Below, one piece after another: positions 6,520-13,678 of a stretch of DNA of 18,004 nt; the first letter of the stretch is position 1; each line of letters begins with the position of its first letter. This DNA is from JAYKJB01 sp035284745 [NCBI: Candidatus Sericytochromatia bacterium] (GTDB lineage: Bacteria > Cyanobacteriota > Sericytochromatia > S15B-MN24): the NCBI GenBank assembly GCA_035284745.1, contig JAYKIL010000033.1:1-18004 (forward strand). Direction: 5' to 3'. Below the pieces are notes generated by a model. That model was not told the origin of the DNA and did not search any database. It saw only the letters and a list, made by a program, of their open reading frames with translations. The position numbers were made by a program, and so were the translations under genes.

Positions 6520-8627
6520 GCGTGCTTCCTCCTGGTTGTGATCATTTGCTTTAAGGCGGCCACGTGCCCACAACGGAACGCATGGATCAAGCGGGCCGGG
6601 GCGCCATTCTCAGGCTGAAAATAAGTGACCATCCCCCACGTCCCCCAACGCGACCAATGGGCGACGACATACCCGTCGGTCACAGAAACTTCCCACGTGC
6701 GAGGGCCTTTCTTGAGATCGGGAAACGAGGCCAACACAAATCGCAAACGGGGATCGGAGGCCACCGTCGGTGCCAACGTCTCGCACGCCGGACAAGGCGC
6801 CAAGGGCCCCTGGGCACAAGCTCGACACGCTGAAACACCGCACGTCCCACACGTTTGAAGCTCTCCGGCCTCTTGCTGTTGTTGACACGCGGGGCAGCAA
6901 GCAGGCTCTAGAGCCCTTGTGGACGTCTCTTTCTCAAGGGCCACGGGCCCATCGAACAACGAAGCCAATGCACGATCCTGACTGGCCTCATCGACCATCC
7001 GTCGGGGCGCAAACGTCACAGGCTGCCGCAAGGCCTCCGGTAAGGGCAAGTCCTCATCGCTATCATGTTGCACAGGCGCCAAAGCCACGTCAGCCACCCG
7101 GCCAAAAGCCTGGGCCGTGAAAGCCATCAGGGGCTCTAACAAAGCCACGGCGGAACTGGCCGCCTTTTGCAATGCGGGAGCATCTCCGTCGGACCCCAAC
7201 CTCACCGGCAAGGCTTCGGGTTCAGACTCATCGGGCCCGCACACTGGCCCTTGATCCAAAATAGGAAAGGGCATTTCAGGCTCAGCGACCGTTTCGGCGC
7301 AAGATACCGGCACGGCGCTGGCGCAGGCGGTACAAATTCCTGTGTCATGACTTTCACTTGGAACCACATGAGCACTACAAACAGTCACCTCACAAGCGGC
7401 GCACGACATCAAACAAGCGCTGCAAAGCCCCTGTTGACAGATTTCACAAGCGTGCGCCGCGAGTGGCTCTGTGGCCACCTCATCACATCCCGGACAATGA
7501 GAAACACACGACGCGCACAACCAAATCCCCCCGTGCACACTGGGCACACCCGTCACGGGTCCATCGCACTGCTTGCAGGCAGGTAATTCCAATTCCTTGC
7601 TCACCGGCCAATATCGCAACTCGGTCTCGATCACGAATCCCGCCGGGCCCGCCAATTCAACCTGATAGGTCAACACATCATAGGAGGCGTGACAAATGGA
7701 GACCAACTCGGTCAGAGCCGTTAACTCGTGCCGCTCGCGTTCCTGTTCCAGCTTCTTACTACACGCCGTTTCAATGGCCGCCAATGAAGCGTCTCGCTGT
7801 GCCCGCAGATGGCTGAACTGCTCTTGCAGATTGCCGAGTTCCTGCTGATAACGCGCCAAAGCGTCCGGAGTCCGTGCCTCGCTGAGCTTGCGCGCTAAAG
7901 AGTCACAACGCTCAGACAGTTGCGCTTCCCGTTGCAACACCAGACCCATCTGTTGCTCGTAGTACTGATTGGTCCGGTTCTCAACATCAATATACAGTTG
8001 CTCCAATTCCTTCTCGATGAGATGTCCGCGCTCGTCTGTATCTTGATCCAACAGCAGCAACGAACGGTCTAAAAGCGCCCTCACGGTAGACTCACTCGGA
8101 AAGCGCTGAGGACGAATCATGAGCGTCGGCGCCTCATACAGAAGTGGTTCCATAGAGGTCAACCGCTGGCTTGTCTCAACATCCCATAAGTGATGATGCA
8201 TCAGTTCCCTGCGGGCACTCAGCGCCGGGGCGTCAAAATTTACCCGATGGCTCAAACCCAAAGCCACCCGGTTATCAACCGATGCCAAACGTGCCTTGCG
8301 CACCGAAAATCCGAGCGGCAAGGCCTCTGTTAACGTACGCGCCGGGTTGGCCATGGGCTGGCACACCAAATACCGATAACTGACCGCCACATCAGACGTC
8401 AAATCATCCAAAATGGCCCGCCACCGAGGACTCGTCAGGGTCAAGGGTGTCGGCGCGTCCGTGCCAGGCAGATCTGGCGCCTCTTCCGCGAACGTCACCC
8501 GCAAAGACGCCCCCTCTTTCGGCGTGATGCGATAGCTTTCGGCCGGGCCATCCTCCAGCACATCCACTGAGGCGCCTCGTTTCCGGTAGTATTCAAGAGC
8601 CATGGAGCGAATGGAAGAGTCGGTCAT
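6516..8627 (-). CDS. coiled-coil protein with two cysteine clusters, partner of the SNF2 helicase
   Basis: In this 703-residue protein, residues 1-180 form a mixed alpha/beta region with SPRW (66-69) and VSYRYLV (82-88). By memory it resembles the YqhG-type partner of Bacillus SNF2 helicase YqhH; this is unverified. Residues 195-305 are coiled coil. A beta-rich piece (315-348) leads into a dense cysteine cluster (351-435) with CxxC pairs at 351/354, 371/374, 378/381, 394/397, 402/405, 409/412 and 432/435, enough for several zinc sites. A linker (440-575) follows, then a second cluster (577-615) and a conserved-looking C-terminal block with WEVSV and WSRWGTWG (645-664). There is no enzyme motif. 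The ATG at 8627 has AGAGG about 8 nt upstream. A GTG at 8687 overlapping the helicase stop by 4 nt is an in-frame alternative adding 20 residues. Its end overlaps the next gene by 4 nt. Confidence 0.8.
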   Translation of the reverse strand: MTDSSIRSMALEYYRKRGASVDVLEDGPAESYRITPKEGASLRVTFAEEAPDLPGTDAPTPLTLTSPRWRAILDDLTSDVAVSYRYLVCQPMANPARTLTEALPLGFSVRKARLASVDNRVALGLSHRVNFDAPALSARRELMHHHLWDVETSQRLTSMEPLLYEAPTLMIRPQRFPSESTVRALLDRSLLLLDQDTDERGHLIEKELEQLYIDVENRTNQYYEQQMGLVLQREAQLSERCDSLARKLSEARTPDALARYQQELGNLQEQFSHLRAQRDASLAAIETACSKKLEQERERHELTALTELVSICHASYDVLTYQVELAGPAGFVIETELRYWPVSKELELPACKQCDGPVTGVPSVHGGIWLCASCVSHCPGCDEVATEPLAAHACEICQQGLCSACLMSCAACEVTVCSAHVVPSESHDTGICTACASAVPVSCAETVAEPEMPFPILDQGPVCGPDESEPEALPVRLGSDGDAPALQKAASSAVALLEPLMAFTAQAFGRVADVALAPVQHDSDEDLPLPEALRQPVTFAPRRMVDEASQDRALASLFDGPVALEKETSTRALEPACCPACQQQQEAGELQTCGTCGVSACRACAQGPLAPCPACETLAPTVASDPRLRFVLASFPDLKKGPRTWEVSVTDGYVVAHWSRWGTWGMVTYFQPENGAPARLIHAFRCGHVAALKQMITTRRKHA

Positions 8628-8683
8628 ATGCAAGCCTCTGCGAGCAGGTGGGGGTACATAGCGGTCATCAATATTTCTCTGGT

Positions 8684-10459
8684 TCACGACGCTTGAGCAG
8701 CCTCGCCGAGGGCCGTCAAATCTAATAGTGAGAGCGTCTTCGCATCAAACGACTTCAGTTGCTCAGCGGCCTCCCGTGCACGGGCCAGTTGGTCACCCAA
8801 GGCCTCGAACTCGTAACGTAGATCCTTCGGTTCTTTCGCCCGCGCAATCACATCAATGACGGCACGCTCAAAGGTCTCGATGCCACGCAATTGGCTCAAA
8901 ATGAGGTCTGTTTCACCCACGGCTTGGGTGAAAAGCTGAATCTTCTGGTCAAGCAGATGCAAAATATATTCTTCAATGGTGTCTCGAATGGCCATGTTCA
9001 CCACCACCACATCCCGCTTTTGACCAATGCGATGAACCCGCCCGATCCGCTGCTCCACCCGCATTGGATTCCACGGCAGATCGTAATTCACAAGCACGTG
9101 ACAAAACTGGAGGTTCACCCCTTCGGACCCCGCATCCGTGCACAGCAATATCTGCTGCCCTGGTTGCTTGAACTCCTCCACGGCGGCTTCCTTCTCTTTT
9201 TGGGACATCAAGCCAGAAAACAAAATCACTTCGTAACCAGCCGCTATCAGCTGTGCCTGCAAAAAGCGCTGGGTCTCGTAGAAACTGGCAAATACGATGG
9301 CCTTATCACGCAACTCGCCTAAAATACGAAGCAGTGCCTGGCTTTTGGAGTTTGTACGCAAGGCTTGTGCCAACTGACTGATTTTCAGTAGGGCAACACC
9401 ATCCGCGGGGTCCTGCGCATCTGCCAACAAGCCGCGTGCAGCCTGGGACAAAGCGGCGGGACTGCTCGCCATCATGCGCGACAAACGAATATATGTGAGC
9501 GTCTTGAAGCCCCGTTGGGGTGCATCGGTCTGCGACTGATCGCCGCGAACGAAATCCAGCACGGCCTGCTGTAGCGCCAATTCATCCGCGCAGCCGTCCA
9601 GCAACACCGTTTCAACCCTGCGCGACGCGAAGGTAATGCCCACATCCGCGCGCCTGTGACGCACCATGATGCGGCCCAGCAATTCCCCGAGCCGGGGGGC
9701 ATTTTTTAACACGCGGCCATTGCGATCCTCCACGAAGGTGGACTTGAAATGTTCCGGCGTGCCCAACAAACCCTGCTGAACAAGGTCCGTCAGATTATAA
9801 AGCTCAAACAAACTGTTCTGGACCGGCGTGGCCGTCAACAAAAGCATAAAGCGCGATTGCAAGGCGCGTACGAACTTGTAACCCTGTGTGGCCGAATTCT
9901 TCAGACGATGTGCCTCATCCACCACTACCAGATCCCAGTGGCGAGACAAAATTTGCTCCGCATTGGCCGGGTGCTTGGCTGTATCCAAGCTAACAATCAA
10001 CGTGTCGTGGCGATCAAATCCCTGGAAAGCCACTTCATCCGGCTCGTTCCGATTGACATCCGCAATCACAAACACTTCGCCAAACTTATAAAGCATCTCA
10101 CCTTGCCACTGGCCCGTCAGGGGCGCAGGGGTCAAGATCAAGATTCGACGCGCCAAACCCCGTGCGAGATACTCTTTGATCACAAGACCCGCTTCAATGG
10201 TCTTCCCGAGGCCCACCTCATCCGCCAAAATCGCCCGCGTGTGCATCTTGTTAATGACAGTCATCACCGCGCTCACCTGATGGGGCAAAATTTGAATTTG
10301 CTGGCGGTCCAACTGAGACACTGCCAACAACTGTTCGATTTGACCCTGTAAACTGCGGCAATGGGCCTTAACACTGAGACGTTGCCAATCTGGATGGCAA
10401 AAATCTTCAGCCACCAAACGGCGCACACCCTCTCCCACGTTGCGATAAACCTTTTTCAT
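8684..10459 (-). CDS. SNF2-family (superfamily 2) helicase/translocase
   Basis: The 591-residue ATPase has both helicase lobes. Motif I, DEVGLGKT, is at 80-87. Motif Ia, ILILTPAPL, is around 106-114. Motif II, DEAH, is at 181-184 and motif III, TATP, at 209-212. Motif V, CTDAGSEGVNLQ, is around 440-451 and motif VI, QRIGRVHRIGQ, at 470-480. This is the RapA/HepA-like branch of SNF2 proteins, which translocate on double-stranded nucleic acid to remodel protein complexes. It lacks room for the extra N- and C-terminal domains of RapA (about 970 residues), leaving only a short N-terminal arm and a helical tail (540-591). The key catalytic residues are intact. ATG 10459 is chosen because AGGGA lies just upstream; an ATG at 10474 adds five residues. 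It is the first gene of the leftward cluster with the zinc-cluster, membrane-anchored and methyltransferase-like genes. Confidence 0.92.
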   Translation of the reverse strand: MKKVYRNVGEGVRRLVAEDFCHPDWQRLSVKAHCRSLQGQIEQLLAVSQLDRQQIQILPHQVSAVMTVINKMHTRAILADEVGLGKTIEAGLVIKEYLARGLARRILILTPAPLTGQWQGEMLYKFGEVFVIADVNRNEPDEVAFQGFDRHDTLIVSLDTAKHPANAEQILSRHWDLVVVDEAHRLKNSATQGYKFVRALQSRFMLLLTATPVQNSLFELYNLTDLVQQGLLGTPEHFKSTFVEDRNGRVLKNAPRLGELLGRIMVRHRRADVGITFASRRVETVLLDGCADELALQQAVLDFVRGDQSQTDAPQRGFKTLTYIRLSRMMASSPAALSQAARGLLADAQDPADGVALLKISQLAQALRTNSKSQALLRILGELRDKAIVFASFYETQRFLQAQLIAAGYEVILFSGLMSQKEKEAAVEEFKQPGQQILLCTDAGSEGVNLQFCHVLVNYDLPWNPMRVEQRIGRVHRIGQKRDVVVVNMAIRDTIEEYILHLLDQKIQLFTQAVGETDLILSQLRGIETFERAVIDVIARAKEPKDLRYEFEALGDQLARAREAAEQLKSFDAKTLSLLDLTALGEAAQAS

Positions 10460-10560
10460 GCACGTCCCTGGCATTCAACTCAAGCGGTTCTCATCGTAGC
10501 CCAGAGGGAGGGGCGCTGTTCGTGACCCTGGTTACAAGCAAGATCTAGAGCCACTTTGAG

Positions 10561-10595
10561 GCGATTTGGCTTGTGGTGTGCGACACAAAAATCGC
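10561..10595. other. bulged hairpin upstream of the helicase gene
   Basis: GCGATTT (10561-10567) pairs with AAATCGC (10589-10595), and TTGTG (10571-10575) pairs with CACAA (10584-10588). This gives 12 base pairs with a 3-base bulge and an 8-base loop. It lies about 100 nt upstream of the helicase start, in the 259-nt region between 10459 and 10719. It could be an operator, a leader structure or part of a terminator. I found no convincing -35/-10 pair for the helicase operon here. Confidence 0.35.
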
Positions 10596-10633
10596 CCCCC
10601 GAGGACACAAGAAGCCCCCTCAGCCTCATTGCA

Positions 10634-10670
10634 CAAAGCCTTGCTTCAAACAAGTTGAAGCAAGGCTTTG
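10634..10670 (-). terminator. perfect 16-bp hairpin, probable terminator of the Pro/Gly-rich gene
   Basis: Bases 10634-10649 are the exact reverse complement of 10655-10670, with a 5-base loop. The arm ends CAAAG/CTTTG. The hairpin lies about 50 nt past the stop of the leftward gene at 10719. There is no long T-tract on either side, so classical rho-independent termination is not certain. The perfect stem could also be a small mobile palindrome or an RNA-stability element. A short GT repeat (10672-10681) adjoins it. Confidence 0.55.
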
Positions 10671-10718
10671 CGTGTGTGTGTGAGTAAGAGAGAGGAAACG
10701 AAGGAAAAAACTCAGAAT

Positions 10719-11477
10719 TTAGCGAAACCCAACATGGGCGCCACCAAAGAGACCTGACAAGGCACCTCCAATGGCATTGCCAATCCCACTCAGAACAGAG
10801 CCAACACCTCGGACAACGGTACCCACGGCTTGCCCCACTCCGCTGGCAACCGCGCCCACAGCACGTCCAAGCAGCCTAAAGGGAGCCAGAACAAAATCAA
10901 CCACCGATCCCAGACCGCCGCGCAGGCCGACACCGGCACCGCCGCCACCACCAAAGCGCCCGATCAAAGCACGACCCGCAAAAACGGCCCCCACAATCAA
11001 GGCCCCATTTATCACCCAACGCCCCACAGTCTCTCCTGTCGAACGAGGTGCCCACGGATTGGGACGCCGATAAACCCCACGGCGACGGGCATCGAAGGGA
11101 TGACGAACCATCTGAGCAATCTCATAGGTCCGCTCTTTCACCCCCGTCCACACATCGCGGACAAATGCACCCGCACCGCCCGGGGGACGGCTTGGATACA
11201 CGGGATAAGCAGGGGAAACCGGCCCTGGTGAACGGGGATAAACGGGCGCCGAGGGCACAGGAAACACAGGTTGCGCCGGCACCGGATTCACAGGATAAGC
11301 AGGATACACGCCCGAGGGAACCTGAGGGGGCCTGGCGACAGGCCATTGCGGGGCCTGGGGCGCCGAGGGCAAAGCGGGTGCTGGCCACGCATTCGAGGGC
11401 GCTGGTGGATCAATCGCACGCCGGATGGTTGGATATGCTCCAATGCGATGGATCGTGGTTGCGTCGTTCACACTCAC
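10719..11477 (-). CDS. Pro-rich and Gly-rich membrane-associated protein, function unknown
   Basis: This 252-residue low-complexity protein has no recognised family. Residues 22-100 are Pro-rich with repeated YP, VYP and PVxP units. A basic stretch (107-146, with RRRGVYRRP) precedes one hydrophobic helix (about 153-172). After a Gly run (176-190) the C-terminus holds amphipathic Gly/Val repeats: residues 207-224 and 225-242 form two 18-residue units, each a 7-residue piece ending SG followed by an 11-residue piece. Such Gly-zipper-like repeats insert in or pack against membranes in other proteins; here that is inference. There is no N-terminal signal peptide, so the Pro-rich part probably stays in the cytoplasm. 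The GTG start at 11477 is supported by GGGAGGT at 7-nt spacing. It is transcribed divergently from the MFS gene. Confidence 0.75.
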   Translation of the reverse strand: MSVNDATTIHRIGAYPTIRRAIDPPAPSNAWPAPALPSAPQAPQWPVARPPQVPSGVYPAYPVNPVPAQPVFPVPSAPVYPRSPGPVSPAYPVYPSRPPGGAGAFVRDVWTGVKERTYEIAQMVRHPFDARRRGVYRRPNPWAPRSTGETVGRWVINGALIVGAVFAGRALIGRFGGGGGAGVGLRGGLGSVVDFVLAPFRLLGRAVGAVASGVGQAVGTVVRGVGSVLSGIGNAIGGALSGLFGGAHVGFR

Positions 11478-11493
11478 GCCAGATACCTCCCGT

Positions 11494-11565
11494 CAGGCCA
11501 AGGCCTGCCTCATTTTCTTAAGTAGCGATTATGCTCCATAGAAGATATCGCTTAACTTCAGTTAA
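11494..11565. promoter_or_regulatory. shared upstream region with two dyads and a weak leftward promoter
   Basis: The leader of the leftward gene holds the near-palindrome CAGGCC-AA-GGCCTG (11494-11507), directly upstream of its Shine-Dalgarno site. Further up are CATAAT (11533-11528) and TTAAGC (11555-11550) with 16-nt spacing, a weak promoter on the reverse strand. TTAAC (11552-11556) and GTTAA (11561-11565) form a small dyad overlapping that -35. The dyads could be operators or leader structures. I could not place a convincing promoter for the rightward MFS gene. Confidence 0.3.
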
Positions 11566-11658
11566 ACTTGCTAAGGCATTTCAAATTTTCTGCTGTTCAT
11601 AAGCTGTTATTTCTTCAACAACGACGCCACATTCAGCCACCGTAGGAGCCACTTTCGC

Positions 11659-12969
11659 ATGCGCCGTGCCCCATCTTCTTGGCCCGTTCACGCCTGGGCC
11701 CTCTATGATTTCGCAAGCACTGCGTTTTATATGAATTTTATTTCCACTTACTTCGCCCTGTGGGTTGTGAAAGATCAAGGGGCGACTGATCTGACCTATG
11801 GTTTGACCAAATCAGCGTCCATGCTGCTGGTCGCCTTGGCCTCACCCTTGGTGGGGGCTTGGTCGGATCGCGTGGGTCGTCGCAAGCCGTTCCTGTTGGT
11901 GTGCACAAGCCTTTTTATTCTGGGAGGCTTGACGCTGGGCTTGGTGCGAGAATTATGGATGGGCCTGATCATTTTCGGTCTCGCCAACGTGGGCCTGCAA
12001 CTTTCTGCCGTTTTCTACAATGCGATGCTGCCTCAGATTGCCACTCACGACCGCATGGGGCGTGTATCTGGCTATGGACGCGCGATAGGCCAGGTGGGAT
12101 CTCTGAGTGCAGTGGCCTTGGGCATGGCCTTTGCGACAGGGCAGCTTTTTGGACACCCCGTACCGGGACTCGTAGGAGGTGGCACACAAGCCGTTTTTTG
12201 GCCCACGACAGCGCTGGCCCTCTTGGCAGCACTGCCACTTTTACTCACCCCAGAACCGCCCTTGGATGCATCGACCCCGCACGCGTCGAATCACTCGGTC
12301 TCTTGGCTGAGCTTGATAAAAGAGCTCTGGCACAATCCCGCCCTGAAAGGGGCGGCGCTCTTACTTGTATCCAGCTTTCTGTTTTTTGACACCATCAATA
12401 CCATCCGAGACTTTATGAGCATCTACTTGGTCAGGGTCATCGGCCTGTCTGAAACGGATGGCAGCCTTCAGCGCTTCTTGTTCTTGGTCGTTTTTTGCGC
12501 CCTGCTTGGGGCCCTGGGGTGGGGGTGGCTGGCAGACAAACTCTCACCCAAGCGGGCTCTCATTGGGGTATTGACGGTCATGTTTCTGGGCTTTACGGGC
12601 CTCGTTTTCATTCACGACCCAACCACTGCCCAACGCTTGCTCGGCCCCGTGCTTGGGGTGGCATTCGGCGGAGTCTTGGTGACGGTCAGACCTCTTCTGG
12701 CCGATTTGGTTCCCGCGGAGAGAAGAGGGGAGTTTTTCGGCCTTTTCGTGCTCTGTAATGATTTTGCGGCCATCTTAGGCCCTGTGACTTGGGGCCTCAT
12801 CGTGCACACATTAAGTCATTGGGGGGCCTTGGCTTATCAGGTCGCCTTGGGCACCCAACTCATTTTTCTGGGTGGCGGACTTTATTTCTTATGGCTCGTT
12901 CCAGACCCGCACAGAAAAAATCCACGCGAAAATCCCGAGCCGAAAAAAAACGCCCAACCCTCTGTTTGA
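11659..12969 (+). CDS. MFS transporter of the Atg22/UMF1 type
   Basis: The 436-residue inner-membrane transporter has about 12 hydrophobic helices. The opening WALYDFASTAF (13-23) matches the WALYDxAxSAF signature of the UMF1/vacuole-effluxer Atg22-like branch of the major facilitator superfamily. The MFS motif A between helices 2 and 3 reads DRVGRRKP (70-77). The substrate is unknown; eukaryotic relatives export amino acids from vacuoles. The tail after the last helix is short and rich in Lys, Asn and Pro. The ATG at 11659 has AGGAG (11644-11648) 10 nt upstream. The gene stands alone and converges with the marR-type gene, 28 nt between stops. A functional link to the envelope operon beyond marR is possible but not shown. 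Confidence 0.88.
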   Translation: MRRAPSSWPVHAWALYDFASTAFYMNFISTYFALWVVKDQGATDLTYGLTKSASMLLVALASPLVGAWSDRVGRRKPFLLVCTSLFILGGLTLGLVRELWMGLIIFGLANVGLQLSAVFYNAMLPQIATHDRMGRVSGYGRAIGQVGSLSAVALGMAFATGQLFGHPVPGLVGGGTQAVFWPTTALALLAALPLLLTPEPPLDASTPHASNHSVSWLSLIKELWHNPALKGAALLLVSSFLFFDTINTIRDFMSIYLVRVIGLSETDGSLQRFLFLVVFCALLGALGWGWLADKLSPKRALIGVLTVMFLGFTGLVFIHDPTTAQRLLGPVLGVAFGGVLVTVRPLLADLVPAERRGEFFGLFVLCNDFAAILGPVTWGLIVHTLSHWGALAYQVALGTQLIFLGGGLYFLWLVPDPHRKNPRENPEPKKNAQPSV

Positions 12970-12997
12970 GTCACCCGCCCCCGCGAGGGCACGGCCT

Positions 12998-13477
12998 TTA
13001 GAATTCGCTGCACGAACCCAGTTCAGCGTTGAAATCGGATTCGGGCAAGGTCTCCCAAGCGGAGGCCAAAACGTTGAGACTGGTCATCAACTGGGCCCGC
13101 AAATCAGGGCTTAACTTCTCGAACACCTGACGAATCAACTCACGACGCGCCAGGCGGGCATCCTCTAAGATTTGCTGTCCCGCAGGGCTTAAACTGACGT
13201 ACACCGCACGGCGATCGGTCGCATCGGTATCCCTGACCACCAAGCCGCGCGTCACCAGACGATCGATCAAGGTGGACGCGGCGCCCATCGACAACGTCAG
13301 TTCCTCCGCCAACGGCGACATTTTACTGCGCTCGAGGCGCGCCAAAGTTCTCAGCGCGCACAACTGGGGGGGCGTCAGACGGAGGCTCTTGCAGACTTCA
13401 GTCATCCGCGCACGAAACACGGAGACCAACCGCTCCATCTGAACTTCATAAGCACTTAATTCCGCTTCTAAGCTCAT
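12998..13477 (-). CDS. MarR-family transcriptional regulator
   Basis: The 159-residue dimeric winged-helix repressor is of normal MarR length. The N-terminal helix (1-30) and C-terminal helices (100-150) would form the dimer interface. The DNA-binding part spans about 36-100: LTPPQLCALRTLA, then the recognition-helix region with ASTLIDRLVTRGLV (67-80), then the wing with DRRAVYVSLSPAG (88-100). The D-x-R-pattern in the wing is a MarR hallmark. Members usually repress themselves and an adjacent efflux or stress gene and release DNA on binding phenolic or other small ligands. The ATG at 13477 is chosen; GGGGAGG lies very close upstream. A TTG at 13489 is an alternative. It is divergent from the lipoprotein/barrel/TolC operon, the likely target. 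Confidence 0.93.
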   Translation of the reverse strand: MSLEAELSAYEVQMERLVSVFRARMTEVCKSLRLTPPQLCALRTLARLERSKMSPLAEELTLSMGAASTLIDRLVTRGLVVRDTDATDRRAVYVSLSPAGQQILEDARLARRELIRQVFEKLSPDLRAQLMTSLNVLASAWETLPESDFNAELGSCSEF

Positions 13478-13537
13478 TCTCCTCCCCAAGAGTCGTTGAT
13501 TTATGGTCTTGAAGTTTGAAAAAACAACGATGGCAGT

Positions 13538-13567
13538 ATTTTAGCCGCAAAAAAGTTTCATTGTAAA
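13538..13567 (-). promoter_or_regulatory. putative promoter of the marR-type gene
   Basis: On the reverse strand TTTACA (13567-13562, 5 of 6 to -35) and TAAAAT (13543-13538, 5 of 6 to -10) are separated by 18 nt. Transcription would start about 50 nt upstream of the ATG at 13477. Confidence 0.6.
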
Positions 13568-13586
13568 ATATTTTCGGTAGGCAACT

Positions 13587-13598
13587 GCCCCGCGGGGC
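13587..13598. promoter_or_regulatory. perfect 12-bp palindrome between divergent promoters, candidate operator
   Basis: GCCCCGCGGGGC is a perfect palindrome in an otherwise AT-rich intergenic region. It lies between the -35 of the putative marR promoter (13562-13567) and the -35 of the putative rightward promoter (13606-13611). It is flanked by GGCAA (13580-13584) and TTGCC (13606-13610), which are also inverted. MarR proteins usually bind more AT-rich 16-20-bp dyads, so another factor or a larger site including the flanking arms is possible. Confidence 0.4.
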
Positions 13599-13605
13599 CG
13601 TAAAC

Positions 13606-13634
13606 TTGCCAGCCTTTATTTTTGTTGCTAAATT
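13606..13634 (+). promoter_or_regulatory. putative promoter of the envelope operon
   Basis: TTGCCA (13606-13611, 5 of 6) and TAAATT (13629-13634, 4 of 6) are spaced by 17 nt, about 40 nt upstream of the start at 13679. The -35 overlaps the TTGCC arm of the flanking inverted repeat. This would let a regulator bound there block polymerase. Confidence 0.5.
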
Positions 13635-13678
13635 GTTTGCCTGTAAAAGCTTTTTCACAAACACCCAGAGGATGTCGA

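Noticed and set aside
9749-10351. Long rightward open frame antisense to the helicase
   Set aside because: It is fully covered by the conserved SNF2 helicase motifs on the other strand; the translated product has no recognisable domain.
8684-10459. RapA (RNA-polymerase recycling factor)
   Set aside because: The helicase core is similar, but the protein is about 380 residues shorter than RapA and lacks room for its extra domains; the neighbouring genes also differ.
10671-10695. GT and GA simple repeats as a phase-variable tract
   Set aside because: Only about five GT units, located outside any coding region and not between clear promoter elements.
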